From Ophiothrix spiculata (lineage: Eukaryota; Echinodermata; Ophiuroidea; Amphilepidida; Ophiotrichidae), in the NCBI GenBank assembly GCA_000969725.1, contig JXSR01S011741.1: a DNA stretch of 20,905 nt; one strand, given 5' to 3'. Every line of letters starts with the position of its first letter. The first letter of the stretch is position 1. Under the pieces are notes generated by a model. The model ran no database searches and had not been told where the DNA came from. It saw nothing but the letters and a program-made list of their open reading frames with translations. Made by a program: the position numbers and the translations under genes. This document shows, piece by piece, positions 8,937 to 18,086 of the stretch.

Positions 8937-9161
8937 GACACTGCTGAATAATTATGAGTGATTACATATTATTTGTATAATTTTGTTCAAGTTAACTGAA
9001 TTAACCCTAACCCCTATGCCACTTCTCCATTTAAAAACTCTTCGGAAATCTGCTAGTTAAAATTGGCAGGATTCCCCCTAGATTCGAACCTGGTACCTCT
9101 TGCACTCCAATCACATTATCACTATGTAAAGGCACTGAGCACGCGCTGCTATGACAGCGAT
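8937..9161 (-). mobile_element. 224-bp repeat unit with tRNA-like promoter, copy 2
   Basis: Direct head-to-tail copy of 8713-8936, differing by only about five changes, including one inserted C in the CCCTAACCCC stretch and TATTCGG to TCTTCGG. The B-box lies at 9090-9081 on the minus strand. The duplication is recent compared with other repeats here. Confidence 0.75.
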
Positions 9162-9663
9162 TTTGTGATCATGGCTAACTCCGGTCCATGACGTATTCGG
9201 ACTTAGCCGTTTGTAATTTGTGACTTTTTGGTGGTTGATTTCTGACAATCATCTCGTGTCAACAACAACCAAAACTATCAGAAGTGATCAAGCCATAGTA
9301 TTACATGGTGAAAGCTTTTCAGGCGAGCTAATTTATTGCTTTGAGTATTGGTTTAATACTTCCAACAAAGGTTGCGATTGTTTAAATGCATTCAGTCAAA
9401 TGTTCCTTCAACCATCCCCTTCAACATCCGATTGTCTAATGTAATGTTTTGTTGAATAAACTATGCTACGCCATAATTCAGGGAATGTCACCAGTCCAAA
9501 TCCTTTTTTTGAGGCAATCAGTAAAAAGCATGAAATGTCTCAATTTCTCTTAGATTTGATCATCATATCATGGAACACCTTACAGCATGCACAAAATTGA
9601 TTTTGAAATAAACCAGTAAAACAAAAACAAAAATACCTTGTGTCCTTTTATAATTATTTCATA
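9162..9663. other. Intergenic, nothing recognised
   Basis: AT-rich sequence between the SINE pair and the next transposon. It holds AATAAA at 9455-9460 and 9607-9612 on the plus strand. A 74-aa plus frame (9220-9444) has no recognisable features. Confidence 0.6.
9455..9460 (+). promoter_or_regulatory. Candidate CCNK polyadenylation signal
   Basis: The first canonical AATAAA downstream of the CCNK stop, 1.1 kb away. It would require a 3' UTR reading through the duplicated SINE. A variant TATAAA at 8641 is an alternative. Chance occurrence is likely in AT-rich DNA. Confidence 0.2.
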
Positions 9664-9665
9664 TA

Positions 9666-10348
9666 TGTGACCCGTCATATCGAAAGGTACCTTAAGGGTC
9701 CCAAAATGGAAATTGATTTATTTTTGTCTCGTCTGAAAGATTATAAATTAAGCTTTAAAATGACACCTTGCTTTTGGTTATTGGATGTTCGATTGCAAAG
9801 TTAAATCCAAATTGGTAAAAGGCAAAAGGCTGATTCAGAAAACTATAGTTCTGAGAAAATCGAGTTTTAAAGTTTCTGTACTGGTTAAGACTTCAATCAA
9901 TCAATCAATGATACAAGTACTTGCATAACATGCATACCCCATGAAGGAGTCTATTCGTACAGGGGACCCACGGCTTTACATGATTGTCCGACCACGGAGC
10001 AAGTAGAGTAAAGTTTCTTGCCCAAGGAAACAAGGAGACGAAAACCGCCCGGCCCGGGGCTCGAACCCACAATCTCTGTAGGCTATATTATGAGACCCGT
10101 GCTCTAACCGCTCGGCCACGCTCCCCTTTGAATGGAGAAAGAATTTTTATCTCGGTTTTTAAAACATGTTTTATGTTTTGGATGTTGAAACCTGATTAAT
10201 ATGATAGAATACACTTCAAAGGTAACATTTCTGATGAAATTAGAAATTTGACCTTGAATGTGATTTTGGACTTTGCTCAGCTTCAATGGCCCATATCTCG
10301 TAATTTACTATGCCGACCTTAAGATACATTTAGATATGACGGGTCACA
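9666..10348. mobile_element. TA-flanked TIR element carrying a SINE
   Basis: The ends are TGTGACCCGTCATATC (9666-9681) and the inverted GATATGACGGGTCACA (10333-10348). The match continues inward with gaps through CTTAAGG. TA flanks each side (9664-9665, 10349-10350), as in Tc1/mariner-type elements. A tRNA-derived SINE of about 240 bp sits inside at about 9893-10135; without it the element is about 440 bp. There is no transposase frame. Confidence 0.78.
9893..10135 (-). mobile_element. tRNA-derived SINE, family S copy 1
   Basis: On the minus strand: A-box TGGCCGAGCGGTTAG (10118-10104), B-box GGGTTCGAGCCCC (10068-10056), then a body with TTGGGCAAGAAACTTTACTC, and a 3' tail of ATTG repeats (about 9910-9894). 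The head resembles a serine/leucine-type tRNA but does not fold as a functional one. The body matches 20588-20740 on the plus strand. The plus-strand frame at 9984-10199 is only a read-through of this SINE. Confidence 0.82.
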
Positions 10349-10484
10349 TATGTTACAAATGGGTAATTATAAATGTAAGAACCGCCTTTTGGCTGTGTGC
10401 AGTAATTCCTTAGTCAAGTAGCATAATTAATTGAAATGCACAATTTAGGCGGGTTTTAGATTTGTAGTCAAATGTAATCAATTG

Positions 10485-10914
10485 TGTATTATTGTTTCAA
10501 ATTAATTTCGGACACGAACCGGTAATTTGAAAACATCCACTGCATATCCAGAAATTGTGACAAGCACAGGATATCGGGAGTATGCAATACTGTTTCATAT
10601 TATTAAGGCCGGTCCAGACTCCCCTATCATATAGAATATTTTGCTTGTAATATTCTATGCTGACGACAAAATGATTTAGGTCATTGAATAAAACACACGG
10701 GTTTATTTGATGACCTACGTCGTTTTGTCATCAGCATAGAATATTCTAAGCAAAATATTCTTTACAATAGAGGAGTCTGCACCGGGCCTTAGTCCACCGA
10801 ACAGCGACATTGCGTGCACCTGGAAAGGTTTTTTTTTGCATAAATTGCATACCCAAATCAGTTATACAAGGCTCTGAATTTTCCGGTCCAAAATTTATTT
10901 GAAACCAAAACAGT
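10485..10914. mobile_element. Family A copy 2, inverted, interrupted by a second element
   Basis: The ends carry the family A inverted repeat (TATTATTGTTTCAAAT at the left; TTTATTTGAAAC near the right). Read on the minus strand, the interior aligns along its length with 1878-2124, for example CAATGTCGCTG against CGATGTCGCGG. Removing the 184-bp insert and one TA leaves about 244 bp, against 247 bp for copy 1. Many copy-1 CpG positions are TpG or CpA here, which marks an older copy. Confidence 0.82.
10606..10789. mobile_element. 184-bp near-palindromic element nested in family A copy 2
   Basis: The whole element folds back: AGGCCGGTCCAGACTCC at the left and GGAGTCTGCACCGGGCCT at the right; both arms contain AGAATATTTTGCTT and ATTCTATGCTGA. 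The loop lies near 10690-10705. TA flanks both ends (10604-10605 and 10790-10791). Alignment of its host with the uninterrupted copy at 1878-2124 supports a 2-bp TA duplication. Confidence 0.85.
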
Positions 10915-11516
10915 AATTTTTTGTTAACAAAATCAGGGATGTGAGTTAAATTTTCAGTAAATTTCAATTTAAGGCCAAGTAAAAAAAAATAATTCTAATG
11001 AGGCCCCCTCGCATCATTTTTGCTGCCTTATCAACATGTTTTTTCTAAAAATTAAAAATGCAGTCCTGAGAAAAATATTACAATAAAATGGAGGGAAATA
11101 CAAGTTTGTGTGCACATGCTTCTAACATAGTTTTCCTGTGAAAATGTTATGTTTTTCATGAAATCACAAATAGGAGAAATCCCATTTTTTACCAAAAATG
11201 ACACTTTTGACCTAAAAATTATGAATTTATAAGCAGGAATTTTGGGTTAATTACAATAAAAAGTTATATCTTATTGATATGTAAATCAGACTCAATTTTC
11301 AGATTTGATTACAATGTTGTATTTTTAAGATATAACTTTCTCTTTGTTTACAATTTTGTCAATAATATTGCAAGATTGTCAAAATATGCTCAATGCAAGG
11401 ACAATAATGCAACTTGACCACTCGCACATGCAACAGTTTTTGTTGTGCAAAATGGTACACACATTGAAGCATGCAACCTCGGCACAAGATCTTATGTCAT
11501 TATTATCAACACGTGG
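10915..11516. other. Intergenic, AT-rich, one 14-bp hairpin
   Basis: Nothing coding is supported. AAGGCCAAGTAAAAAAAAATAA at 10971-10992 resembles the end of the element at 15071 but no partner end was found. A perfect 14-bp hairpin pairs 11260-11273 with 11326-11339. Confidence 0.5.
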
Positions 11517-11931
11517 CTTTTTAAAACTTAAAACAGTGACAAATGTTGCACTTTTTAAAACTTAAAGCAATACTATAAAGTGTTAAAAATGAAGCGCCCC
11601 CTGTCACCCATGATTTTTGATTTTTTGGGCTTATTGGTTTTGTCTTGGGTAGATATGAATACCCTCCAAATGATTTGGCTCAAAGATGCTTACTTTTTCT
11701 GTTATGGCCATTGAATTAAATTCGGGATCCCGAATTTAATTCCACATGTATTAGTATAGGAAAGTATTTATATGCTTTTTATCCATTTTTTGGTGTCAAA
11801 ACCATTTTTTTCACAAAATACACTTGAAAGCGCCTTTAGATAGTCACATTCCTTCATTTTATGCTGTTTACTATAAACCATTTTTGATCAAAATCTTATA
11901 GTATTGCTTTAAAATAGTGACAAATGTTGCA
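11517..11931. repeat. Two-unit 34-bp tandem repeat, second unit split by an element
   Basis: Unit 1 is 11517-11550. Unit 2 is 11551-11565 plus 11913-11931, split by the element at 11566-11908 and one of the two TTAA copies. Reassembled with a single TTAA, unit 2 is also 34 bp and differs from unit 1 at one base (CAGTGAC against TAGTGAC). Confidence 0.85.
11566..11908. mobile_element. 343-bp TTAA-flanked TIR element
   Basis: Perfect 13-bp ends AGCAATACTATAA (11566-11578) and TTATAGTATTGCT (11896-11908) lie between TTAA at 11562-11565 and at 11909-11912. TTAA duplication is typical of piggyBac-type elements, though their ends usually begin CCY, which these do not. There is no transposase frame. 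Inside is a perfect 30-bp palindrome at 11713-11742 centred on GGGATCCC. Confidence 0.8.
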
Positions 11932-12378
11932 CTTTGTAGCATTTTATAATCTGAAGTTAAAGAAAACATTTTAAAGTTGATAAAAATAATGCAAAAAGGT
12001 AAATACTCTTACTGTCCATTAAAGAAAGAAGTGCAATGACGAGATACCTCTTTATATTCATCCTATATTTATTCAAGCTGCCAATTCTTAAAACAAATTT
12101 TGAATCGCCTAAAGAGTACACTACGAACAGATCAAATAGAACCTCTCTTATGAAAATAAAGCTTTAAGGAACAGATTGGACATGCATTCAATACAGATAT
12201 AGAAAAGTCAAATGCGAGGTGGGATAAGATTTATATTATTTGTCGATTCCATATGAAACTATGGTTAACGTTAGGTAACAGCAAATTTTCAAAACAAAAA
12301 AAATGCTAAAAGCTTAGACCTTGACTACTGGAATTTTTCAAGCAAACAGAAAACAGTTAATTAGCCCACTACAAGCTT
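11932..12378. other. Intergenic, nothing recognised
   Basis: AT-rich sequence with no coding frame, hairpin or repeat that I can support. Confidence 0.5.
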
Positions 12379-12382
12379 TTAC

Positions 12383-12552
12383 CCCATTGCTTGGTAGTGA
12401 AGGGATATTTGTGGAGTGTACACATCATTGTCAGTGAGGAACATACACAGGGTTACAGTAGAGATGTCTCGTGGTATTAAGGCCAGGAACCGGGACCTGA
12501 AGGTGGCCTGTCCTGCAATAAAATCTTGTGGATATATAAGCGTGGCATTCGT
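12383..12552 (-). CDS. Probable single coding exon of an unidentified minus-strand gene
   Basis: I do not recognise the gene. The minus-strand frame from 12552 to 12383 encodes 56 residues with balanced, protein-like composition: TNATLIYPQDF, GQATFRSRFLALIPRD, STVTLCMFLTDNDVYTPQ, SLHYQAM. It is bounded by a strong acceptor (CCCTCATGCTCTTGCAG just before 12552) and a usable donor (GGG then GTAAAAG after 12383). Without splicing the frame stops at TAA at 12381-12379. The exon would be 170 nt, phase 0 in and phase 2 out. A second acceptor, ATTTTATTGCAG, lies 39 nt into it. No flanking exon was found on either side, so it may be an exon of a widely spaced gene, a retained pseudogene piece, or chance. 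Confidence 0.42.
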
Positions 12553-12612
12553 CTGCAAGAGCATGAGGGAATGAGTGTGGCCAAATTCCCTGCAACTAAG
12601 TGCCCAAAACAA

Positions 12613-14470
12613 CTAACGGGCACATGAAAACTGAAAAAGAAATTCTTAACTAAAACTTTCAAAGAGAGCACCAAGATCAATATGCAGTTTGATGTTTCGT
12701 ACCGAAAATTAAATCATTAATTATCACAATTCATGAAATGCATTAATAATACACTCAAACACTCAAAGGTGCTGAAAGAAATCATCATTTGGGGGTTGTA
12801 TAACACCAATAAATACTTTCAATTGAAGTTCCTGACCTATAACATAACCAATGCACCATTGTATCTCATCTAATATTTTTCCCTACTCCCTGTTGGATGG
12901 AGAACACTGGTGATGGGTGGAAAATTAGATGTTGATCGACTTCCAGAAGATGAACCCAAAAATATACATTTCAATCTCACAGTCTCTCATAGGAATGAGG
13001 AAAATTGTGAAATATTTGATAATTATATCAATGCATGCCCAATCTGTTCCATTATTGTATAAAGGTATAGAGATACCCAGCACCATATTAATTGTTTAAA
13101 ATTCAAGCATAAATCTAACCTTATGCAAAATTGCACCTATAGATGCACTTTTCAAAAAACGCTTTACCAAAGAAATCAATCCCTTAAAAATACCATGCTC
13201 TTAATAATTGCATGCATGTCCTGCTTTCGGTTGGCATACATTCAATCCTGCTTGCATGATGTTATATGTAAGGTTTCCTCAAGGGGGTGTACATGATCAG
13301 GGAAGTGATATATGCCAACCTAGAGGGATTCTGCAATCAAAAACTACACAACGTTTTTCAACCTTTTAAAACAGTGCCTACATATGTCAAAAGACGACGA
13401 TAGAACAGTAAATAGCACCATCAGATTTCAGATTTTACACAAGATATACAGGGACTAAAAATAAGATTTGACGGAATGTTTAAGAGGATATAAAAATTTG
13501 GAAGTAATTCACATGGGTTAAAATTGATGAGACACACTTTTAAAAAAATCTGGCAAGATGTTTGCATTTCAGGACTATAGGCCTAGGGAAGTTAACATTT
13601 TCAAACTTTGACTGCAATTAATATGTTAGGCCTGTATTTGAAGTTAATAAAATCAGAGAAAGGTTGATAAAAAATCTTAAAAAGAACCAGCTCTTGGAAA
13701 AATTTGAACAACTTGAAACATACAAAGAACACTTTGTAGCCTGACATTTAAGATGTAAAGTAATGTATACCCCAATATATGCTGTGGACTGCCTGTTCAT
13801 TTGGTAACAGTTATATTTCTTTTAGTAAATTGAAATTTAGCATATGTGCATTCACACACTTGTCAACATCTATTTTTAGTACGGGAATTACAATTGGCAT
13901 CATCATTTTCTCAAATTTGATTGACAAAATTGGGTTATACTAATGTTAAATGAAATATTTGTGCATTTGACAGCAGGATTTGTCATTAGTTAGCAAACTG
14001 TTTAGATTGTCAAGAAATGAAAGCAACAAATACCTTGAGACAACTTCAAAATCCACAATATCAACCTTGACAAAATGTTTAGAGCAGTGGCGCTTTCACA
14101 AGTACTGATTGGCGCTTTGATCCTTTCAAAATACAAACCCCTGGTTTAGAGCATTAATGTAAGAAAGATCAGTCTGAATATAGGTTCTATCTATCAGTGC
14201 TGAAAGCTTTGTTAATTTAAAATAATTTAAAAGCACTTCCGAACATGTGTTTAGGCCAGTTTTTTACTGTTTCATGGGCAATAGCCTAATATATAAGGTG
14301 CGACAAGTTTTCGCTCTTTAAACACTTCCAATAGCTTCCAATGAATTTTATAATAATAATGCAGGTTTGATGAAGGGAAATCGATAACTACTCTATATAT
14401 TCTGGGATGATTTACATGATCTGTATTGATCATATAAAATATATAATTCCCCTCCTCAAACATGCATTGT
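12613..14470. other. Intergenic, nothing firm
   Basis: AT-rich sequence. A 63-codon plus-strand stretch between stops near 12871-13062 (contains GWRTLVMGGKLDVDRLPEDE) is hydrophilic but has no splice-bounded structure. A 10-bp inverted pair GGTTGGCATA / TATGCCAACC (13229-13238, 13311-13320) encloses 72 bp. Nothing else is supported. Confidence 0.45.
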
Positions 14471-14472
14471 TA

Positions 14473-14710
14473 TACAAGTATTGAATGCCTGAGACAGCAA
14501 TAGTACAAAATATATCATGAGGTCAAATTTTTCTACGAGTGAAATAGATCAGTCCAAATTTGACCAAATGATATATTTTGTACTATTGCACGTGCATATC
14601 GGCATTCAATATTTGTTTTATATCATGATATCACACAGGTTTGTTTCATGCCGTGCAATAGTACAAACTATTGCACGGCTCAAATCACTAATCATGATAT
14701 AAAATGTATT
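14473..14710. repeat. Compound foldback with repeated GCAATAGTACAAA motif
   Basis: Arm 14497-14530 pairs with 14556-14589 (34 bp, about 3 mismatches). The pairing resumes outward with GTATTGAATGCC against GGCATTCAATATT. A second perfect hairpin follows: 13-bp arms GCCGTGCAATAGT and ACTATTGCACGGC (14650-14662, 14667-14679). The motif CAATAGTACAAA thus recurs in both hairpins, flanked by ATCATGA words. It is probably a non-autonomous foldback element; borders are approximate. Confidence 0.72.
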
Positions 14711-15067
14711 ATTAGAATAGATACTGAATAATGAGCGGATGCTTGCTGAAAACACATTGCACAATATATATGGTCACTCACAAAAAGGTATAAATACGGC
14801 CTTATTCTTTTTTGCTCTCCGAATTCAACTTAAAAATGAACTTATGTATGTACCACTGATGTGATCATTTGCCACCTGCTTTAACATAATGGTTTCAGGC
14901 TATCAACAAACGGTTGGATTTTGAAGCTGTCCTATTACATATTTTGGGCAGATTTGTAAACCACCCTAGTTGTTTTTATCACATAAAAAGAGATTGATTT
15001 TCTATGAATTTAGAGTATTCTTACTGTAATGTTAGTAATACATTTAATCAATTTTCAAAACACAATC
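14711..15067. other. Intergenic, nothing recognised
   Basis: AT-rich sequence with no coding or structural feature that I can support. Confidence 0.5.
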
Positions 15068-15070
15068 TTA

Positions 15071-15413
15071 GGCCAAGTAACAAAAATAACCAGTTGATCG
15101 TCCCTCCCTCTCCGATTTTGGACGCCGCACCGATTTTTTTGTTATTTGTTATTTTCTAAAAAATACCCAAAACAAAAAAAAAAAAAATCAACAAAACACT
15201 TTTTAATTGATATTGACAAGTGGACAGGATCCTCATTGCACTTTAATAACCTAAAAAATACCATTAAAATGGCATAAAATAATCTTCAAATATGTTATGG
15301 TGGTCATCTTGGACATGATGACCATTTGGAAAAAATAACAAATAATAAGGACCTCCCTCACCAACTTTACGGAAAAGTCCACACGATCAACTGGTTATTT
15401 TTGTTACTTGACC
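15071..15413. mobile_element. 343-bp TTA-flanked element with ~31-bp inverted ends
   Basis: The left end GGCCAAGTAACAAAAATAAC and its continuation CAGTTGATCGT recur inverted at the right end (to 15413) with one mismatch in about 31 bp. TTA flanks both sides (15068-15070, 15414-15416), fitting a PIF/Harbinger-type duplication. The interior is A/T-rich with no transposase frame. The highly similar ends suggest a relatively young insertion. Confidence 0.85.
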
Positions 15414-15592
15414 TTAAATGAATACTGTTAAGGACTACTGATGAGTTGTTATAACAGAGTAGATAATGCCAACCTCACCATATTGTCCCTGTCAGTCATG
15501 ACAAAACCTTGTCTCTATTTAGGGGAATACATTTCTTTACTATTTTGATGCATGTAATCCTAATGTCAATATGGCAAGCCTTTATCTGACTT

Positions 15593-15640
15593 ATGGTTTA
15601 TTCAGAGTATGTCGATGCGACAAGACTCTGAATAAACCAT
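15593..15640. repeat. 48-nt perfect stem-loop
   Basis: Arms ATGGTTTATTCAGAGT (15593-15608) and ACTCTGAATAAACCAT (15625-15640) are perfect 16-bp inverses. Inside, TGTCG-ATG-CGACA forms a second short stem. It is short for a microRNA precursor. Either strand could form it. Confidence 0.75.
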
Positions 15641-16079
15641 TAGAAATAGCTGTTGTAACTGCAGCTATCAAAGTGCCCAGTATTTTAAGAAAATAAATTC
15701 CCTGATCTTTCCCTGATGAAGTCAATATTAATATTACATGATAATTATTTTTACAAAAACAAAATGCAAAAACAGGTCACTTGTCAAATCCTTCAACCAC
15801 GCATATGAACCTAGAAGTAGAGACCGGAGTCTGGCTGACTACTAAATTTTATTTTGGGGCCAATGACTTTTCCCTGATTTGAGGCATTTTTATCAAATCC
15901 CCTAACTGGGAAAAAGTAAAACAATTATCCCTTATGGGCTTGGAACCCTGACCTAAAGGCAGGGTGATTAATTTTCCCCAGCCCATGTCTTCTTACAAGT
16001 CCAGATTTTGACTATGGGCCGGTTTCACATAGAAACTCGCTGAACACTTCTCTAGCAAGGGGTAGTCCTCTCTGGCCAA

Positions 16080-16194
16080 TTCTGGCCTTTTGACTGCTCC
16101 TCCATAATTGTATCTTTGTATTTTTATCAATGTGTTTGTTTGTTTATATTTTGCGTGTATATATTATGGAAATAAAGTTGAATTGAATTGAATT
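16080..16194 (+). mobile_element. 3' tail of a non-LTR retrotransposon
   Basis: TTTGTTTATATTTTGCGTG, then ATATATTATGGAAATAAAG, then TTGAATTGAATTGAATT (16178-16194). An AATAAA followed by short GAATT-type tandem units is the usual 3' end of several invertebrate LINE clades. No coding part adjoins it, so it is a 5'-truncated remnant. The upstream border is uncertain. Confidence 0.6.
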
Positions 16195-16408
16195 ACATCA
16201 CAGCCTGGCAAAACCAGGTCTTGTCAATGACAGCAACAATATGACAAGGGCATAGATGAAACAATACTGATAAGCCATGTGGTTGGTTCAGTTACAGAAA
16301 TCTATGTTCATACAATACTGTACTCCCACACTTTGTTGCAGGATTCACTTAATAAGAAGTGTCCTATGTACGATTTGAAACTACTTAGTTCTCTAGGTCG
16401 GTAAACAT

Positions 16409-16524
16409 GAGCAGAATTTATTCTTTCCCTAGAGGAACTTCAGAGCTGGAGATGACACTCACTAGAGTATCGAAAGCTCAGCTCTCCAATATGGATGCCT
16501 CTAGGGAAAGAATAAATTCTGCTC
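16409..16524. repeat. Hairpin with perfect 27-bp arms
   Basis: 16409-16435 and 16498-16524 are perfect inverses: GAGCAGAATTTATTC at the outer end and CCCTAGAGG at the inner end. The 62-nt loop holds a weaker pair (CAGAGCTGGAGA against CTCAGCTCTCC). No target duplication was found. Likely a small foldback element. Confidence 0.82.
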
Positions 16525-16916
16525 AAGTGTCCTCTGTGTTTCTTTAAATTAAATACTGTTACAACCAAAACAAACTTGTTGAAATAAATTTGTGGACAAA
16601 ATAAGTTACCAGATGGTTAATAATGCTGCTAGCAATAAGTGAATAACTCAAGATACAATTTATAGAACTTGTAGGTGAAACAATTGAATTATTTTTGTAC
16701 TCTGAGTACTTAAAAATATGCAAGACATTTAAGTCAACTCTGCAATACAAACAACCACGTTTATGGTATGCATGAAGATGTTTGAAAATGTTGGGACTGG
16801 AGACTTGAACATTAATTTCTGCTCAGAGTTTCACATGCTTGTGTATGCTTCTGCATAGTTATCATTTCTGTTATGTAAAGATGGCGTCACCAATCGGATT
16901 TTGACTTTTGAATAAA

Positions 16917-17043
16917 GAGCCACTTCAAAACTCAACTGGCAGCTAACCGTCCGGAACCTGCAGTTCTAAGCAGTTACCATCGTTCAAAACAATAGCAACC
17001 GCCCAGAACCGGCAGTCCACCGGTTGAGTTTTAGAGTGGTCCC
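16917..17043. mobile_element. 127-bp inverted-repeat element
   Basis: The left end CCACTTCAAAACTCAACTGG and right end CCGGTTGAGTTTTAGAGTGG are inverses with about three mismatches. The interior is relatively CpG-rich (AACCGTCCGG, ACCGCCC). No target duplication is clear. Confidence 0.6.
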
Positions 17044-18086
17044 TAAGTTAAAAGAAAGTTTAAGTTTCATACAGCATTTGAAATTTCTGAGTTGCTCAAA
17101 ATTTCTTACAATTGATGTCCTAATTACGTTCACTTCTGAAAAAAAAATCTTAAAAATTTGAACAAGTTTGTACTTTAAAAAATTTCATCAACAACTAGGA
17201 AGGAATTTGTTTGCAGCATTAAAAATAGACAATTCCAAGAATTTTTGGTGTACCCCCAAAAAAAGCATACATGTTTTTATTGAAGAAATTGGGTAATGTT
17301 TCCAGGGTTTTAAACCACTAAAAAGGTATGTCCATTTGCTAAATTTGTCTTATTTAGGAGAGCTGTTAGGAATTCCTATGCCTCTTAACTTTTTCTTTAT
17401 TTTAAATTAGTGCCTAAAAACTTGTTGACTTGCCCTTTGCAAAATTTGTGAAATTTATGGTCGCTAATATTATTTTTTACTTTTGTAACTTTTGCAAATT
17501 TTGACAATGAACTTCGTGAAAATAGTATGATTTTTGAGATGTATGAACAACATTAATAATTTTGATACATATTGCATAAAATAAATGTCTATTTTGATTT
17601 TTTTTTTTAAATATAAAACATTTATATTGTCTAGTTTTATTTTGTTTTATACATTTTTTAATCCATTCTGGATCTGAGGAAAATAAAACCAAATATTAAG
17701 AAAAAATCAACAGATCAACAGTTCATCAATTTTATCTCCAAGGGAAAGTCAACATTTATTTTTGCGTTAAACATGTCGGGAATCATGTGCCTTCTTCACG
17801 GAGTACATTAATGTTCTGAAATAGCCTAATGCATTGTTCAAGAAAAAATCTGCATACCAACACAGTTAAGTTTATAAAATCACCTTGCAAAATAAATCAT
17901 CTTTTATTAGTTAAAAAGGGTTTGGGGTGTCATGTTTTGTTTTTTTGACAAAAACAATCCACCCTGCGTAAAAATAGCCTCTGGAGTATAAAAACATTGC
18001 ACATTTACTGTTGACTAAAGTACTAGCTGCTTGGCACATGACGGCCTGTCATAGGATGAGTTGGTTGTTTATCATGACGACCGTTG
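17044..18086. other. Very AT-rich; 3' flank or 3' UTR of the minus-strand gene
   Basis: Long A/T-rich stretch with no coding frame. The part nearest 18086 should be the 3' UTR of the minus-strand gene. Reverse-strand AATAAA signals occur at 17908-17903 and 17760-17755, and the former is the closer. Confidence 0.5.
17903..17908 (-). promoter_or_regulatory. Candidate polyadenylation signal of the minus-strand gene
   Basis: AATAAA on the minus strand, about 180 bp after the stop at 18087, a reasonable 3' UTR length. Chance occurrence is likely in this AT-rich stretch. Confidence 0.3.

Noticed and set aside
10050-10125. Possible tRNA gene on the minus strand
   Set aside because: The A- and B-boxes are good, but acceptor-stem pairing is not evident and the sequence continues into a SINE body with a short-repeat tail.
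9984-10199. 71-aa frame with a plausible-looking basic sequence
   Set aside because: It is a translation of the antisense strand of a SINE; the same peptide word appears at 20564-20749 where the second SINE copy lies.
12871-13062. 63-codon plus-strand stretch containing GWRTLVMGGKLDVDRLPEDE
   Set aside because: Hydrophilic and protein-like in part, but there is no acceptor before it, no convincing donor, and no family match; such stretches are expected by chance in a window this long.
17477-17692. 71-aa minus-strand frame
   Set aside because: Lys/Asn/Ile-rich product of AT-rich DNA with no domain; likely 3' flanking sequence.
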